Assembly (NCBI GenBank): GCA_050256135.1
Contig: JBFWIF010000064.1
Coordinates: 1 to 14,522 of the forward strand
Direction: 5' to 3'
Origin: RZYP01 sp050256135
GTDB taxonomy: Bacteria; Bacillota; Negativicutes; Acidaminococcales; Acidaminococcaceae
DNA length: 14,522 bases
Positions 13,893 through 14,522 of this stretch are shown here, one piece after another (the first letter of the stretch is position 1; the number at the start of each line of letters is the position of its first letter). The position numbers and the translations under genes are program-made. The notes below the pieces were generated by a model. The model did not search any database. It was not told the DNA's origin and saw nothing but the letters and a program-made list of their open reading frames with translations.

Positions 13893-13917
13893 CAATTTTT
13901 AGTTGTTACCATCTCTT

Positions 13918-13993
13918 TGGGGCGTCGCCAAGTTGGTAAGGCACGGGACTTTGACTCCCGCATGCGTTGGTTCGAGTCCAGCCGCCCCAGCCA
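13918..13993 (+). tRNA. tRNA-Gln (TTG)
   Basis: The acceptor stem TGGGGCG (13918-13924) pairs perfectly with CGCCCCA (13983-13989). The anticodon TTG is at 13951-13953 in the loop CTTTGAC, the discriminator is G (13990), and CCA is encoded. Confidence 0.96.
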
Positions 13994-13997
13994 TTGT

Positions 13998-14073
13998 GAT
14001 CCACTAGCTCAGTCGGTAGAGCACCTGACTTTTAATCAGGGTGTCCCGCGTTCGAGTCGCGGGTGGATCACCA
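13998..14073 (+). tRNA. tRNA-Lys (TTT)
   Basis: The acceptor stem GATCCAC (13998-14004) pairs perfectly with GTGGATC (14063-14069). The anticodon stem is CCTGA/TCAGG, with anticodon TTT at 14031-14033. The discriminator is A and CCA is encoded. It starts only 4 bp after tRNA-Gln. Confidence 0.96.
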
Positions 14074-14094
14074 TTTTTTTATAATTTTGATGCC

Positions 14095-14179
14095 GCGGGA
14101 GTGGCGGAACTGGCAGACGCACTAGACTTAGGATCTAGCGCCGTGAGGCGTGCAGGTTCAATTCCTGTCTCCCGCACCA
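14095..14179 (+). tRNA. tRNA-Leu (TAG)
   Basis: An 85-base class II tRNA. The acceptor stem GCGGGAG (14095-14101) pairs perfectly with CTCCCGC (14169-14175). The anticodon stem is CTAGA/TCTAG, with anticodon TAG at 14129-14131. A long variable arm (about GCGCCGTGAGGCGT) is present, and CCA is encoded. Confidence 0.96.
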
Positions 14180-14190
14180 ATTAAACAAGC

Positions 14191-14224
14191 AAAAGGCTTC
14201 TCAGTTTTCTGGGAAGCCTTTTTT
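14191..14224 (+). terminator. Intrinsic terminator of the tRNA cluster
   Basis: GGCTTCTCAG (14195-14204) pairs with CTGGGAAGCC (14209-14218), 10 bp with one G-U pair, around a TTTT loop. A T-run follows at 14219-14224. Confidence 0.9.
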
Positions 14225-14299
14225 AGTATGAATAGATGTTGATATAAAAAACATTTACTTGTGATATTGTGCTTGCTAATCGCTGGCAAAGATGATAGA

Positions 14300-14333
14300 A
14301 TGCAGTCAAACCAGCTTTATTTATTGGCTGCAT
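14300..14333. repeat. Hairpin-forming inverted repeat
   Basis: ATGCAGTCAA (14300-14309) pairs with TTGGCTGCAT (14324-14333), 10 bp including one G-U pair on the plus strand, with a 14-base loop. No T-run follows, so it is not a terminator. Confidence 0.4.
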
Positions 14334-14516
14334 CCTGCTACAATGCGGAAGTATCTGTTTTATTTAAACTTATTTTTAAGTCTAGCCTTAAGTTAAACCT
14401 TACTAAGATTTTTTAGGCCAGACTGATGCTGGTTATTTATTGTTGATGAGACTTTTTTTGTTATTCTTAGTTCATTTGCATTTTATATAAATCAGCTCTT
14501 TGCGAGGTGCCGGCAA

Positions 14517-14522
14517 ATGTAT
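14517..14522 (+). CDS. Possible start of a gene running out of the window
   Basis: GAGGTG at 14504-14509 lies 7 bp before an ATG at 14517. Only two codons are visible, so nothing can be said of the product. Confidence 0.3.

Larger units (their letters stand above)
14225..14522. other. Intergenic region after the tRNA cluster
   Basis: About 300 AT-rich bases without a complete gene. It contains a 10-bp imperfect hairpin (14300-14309 with 14324-14333), a weaker interrupted inverted repeat (14379-14388 with 14415-14424), weak promoter-like boxes such as TTGATA at 14239-14244 with GATATT at 14263-14268, and a possible gene start at the window edge. Confidence 0.5.

Noticed and set aside
13848..14084. 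78-codon open frame across the tRNA genes
   Set aside because: It lies over tRNA-His, tRNA-Gln and tRNA-Lys, which have perfect cloverleaf pairing, so it is a chance frame.

Overview
The window looks like chromosomal DNA from a low-GC, anaerobic member of the Bacillota, perhaps the Negativicutes. The signs are strong AGGAGG-type ribosome binding sites, a split iron-sulfur L-serine dehydratase (separate alpha and beta subunits), a HutP-family RNA-binding protein, a BMP-type nucleoside ABC transporter, and tRNA genes with encoded CCA ends. The genus is inferred, not shown. There are no insertion sequences, phage genes, CRISPR arrays or rRNA genes.

Region 1 (1-1863): the 3' end of a DUF697-like membrane protein gene, cut by the window edge, then a complete FAD-dependent dehydrogenase of the COG2509 type with its own likely promoter. 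Region 2 (1928-5449): a compact three-gene ABC transporter (double ATPase plus two permeases, with overlapping genes) of the YufO/YufP/YufQ nucleoside type. No substrate-binding lipoprotein gene is in the window. Region 3 (5561-8153): five consecutive universal stress protein (UspA) genes in an A-B-A'-B'-C arrangement, which suggests duplication of a two-gene unit. A hairpin terminator lies before the fifth gene, and a long bidirectional terminator closes the array. Region 4 (8215-9420, minus strand): a CorA-type divalent cation channel gene followed by a small gene of unknown function.

Region 5 (9421-13704) is the most interesting part. After a 378-bp divergent intergenic region comes a probable serine catabolism operon: a sodium:solute symporter, a HutP-family protein, a strong hairpin terminator, sdaAB, sdaAA and ridA. 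The symporter would import a substrate (perhaps serine or a related amino acid). SdaAB-SdaAA would deaminate L-serine to pyruvate and ammonia, and RidA would hydrolyse the reactive 2-aminoacrylate intermediate. The order hutP-terminator-catabolic enzyme mirrors the B. subtilis histidine utilisation operon, where HutP is an antiterminator. In addition, the transcript predicted from an extended -10 promoter would carry five UAG triplets in exact 8-nt register. The last of these surround the symporter ribosome binding site. I propose that the HutP homologue controls this operon through RNA, possibly with a ligand other than histidine.

Region 6 (13750-14224): a consensus promoter, four tRNA genes (His-GTG, Gln-TTG, Lys-TTT, Leu-TAG) and a terminator. 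The last 300 bases have no complete gene. They hold a hairpin-forming inverted repeat and, at the very end, a possible ribosome binding site and start codon for a gene running out of the window.
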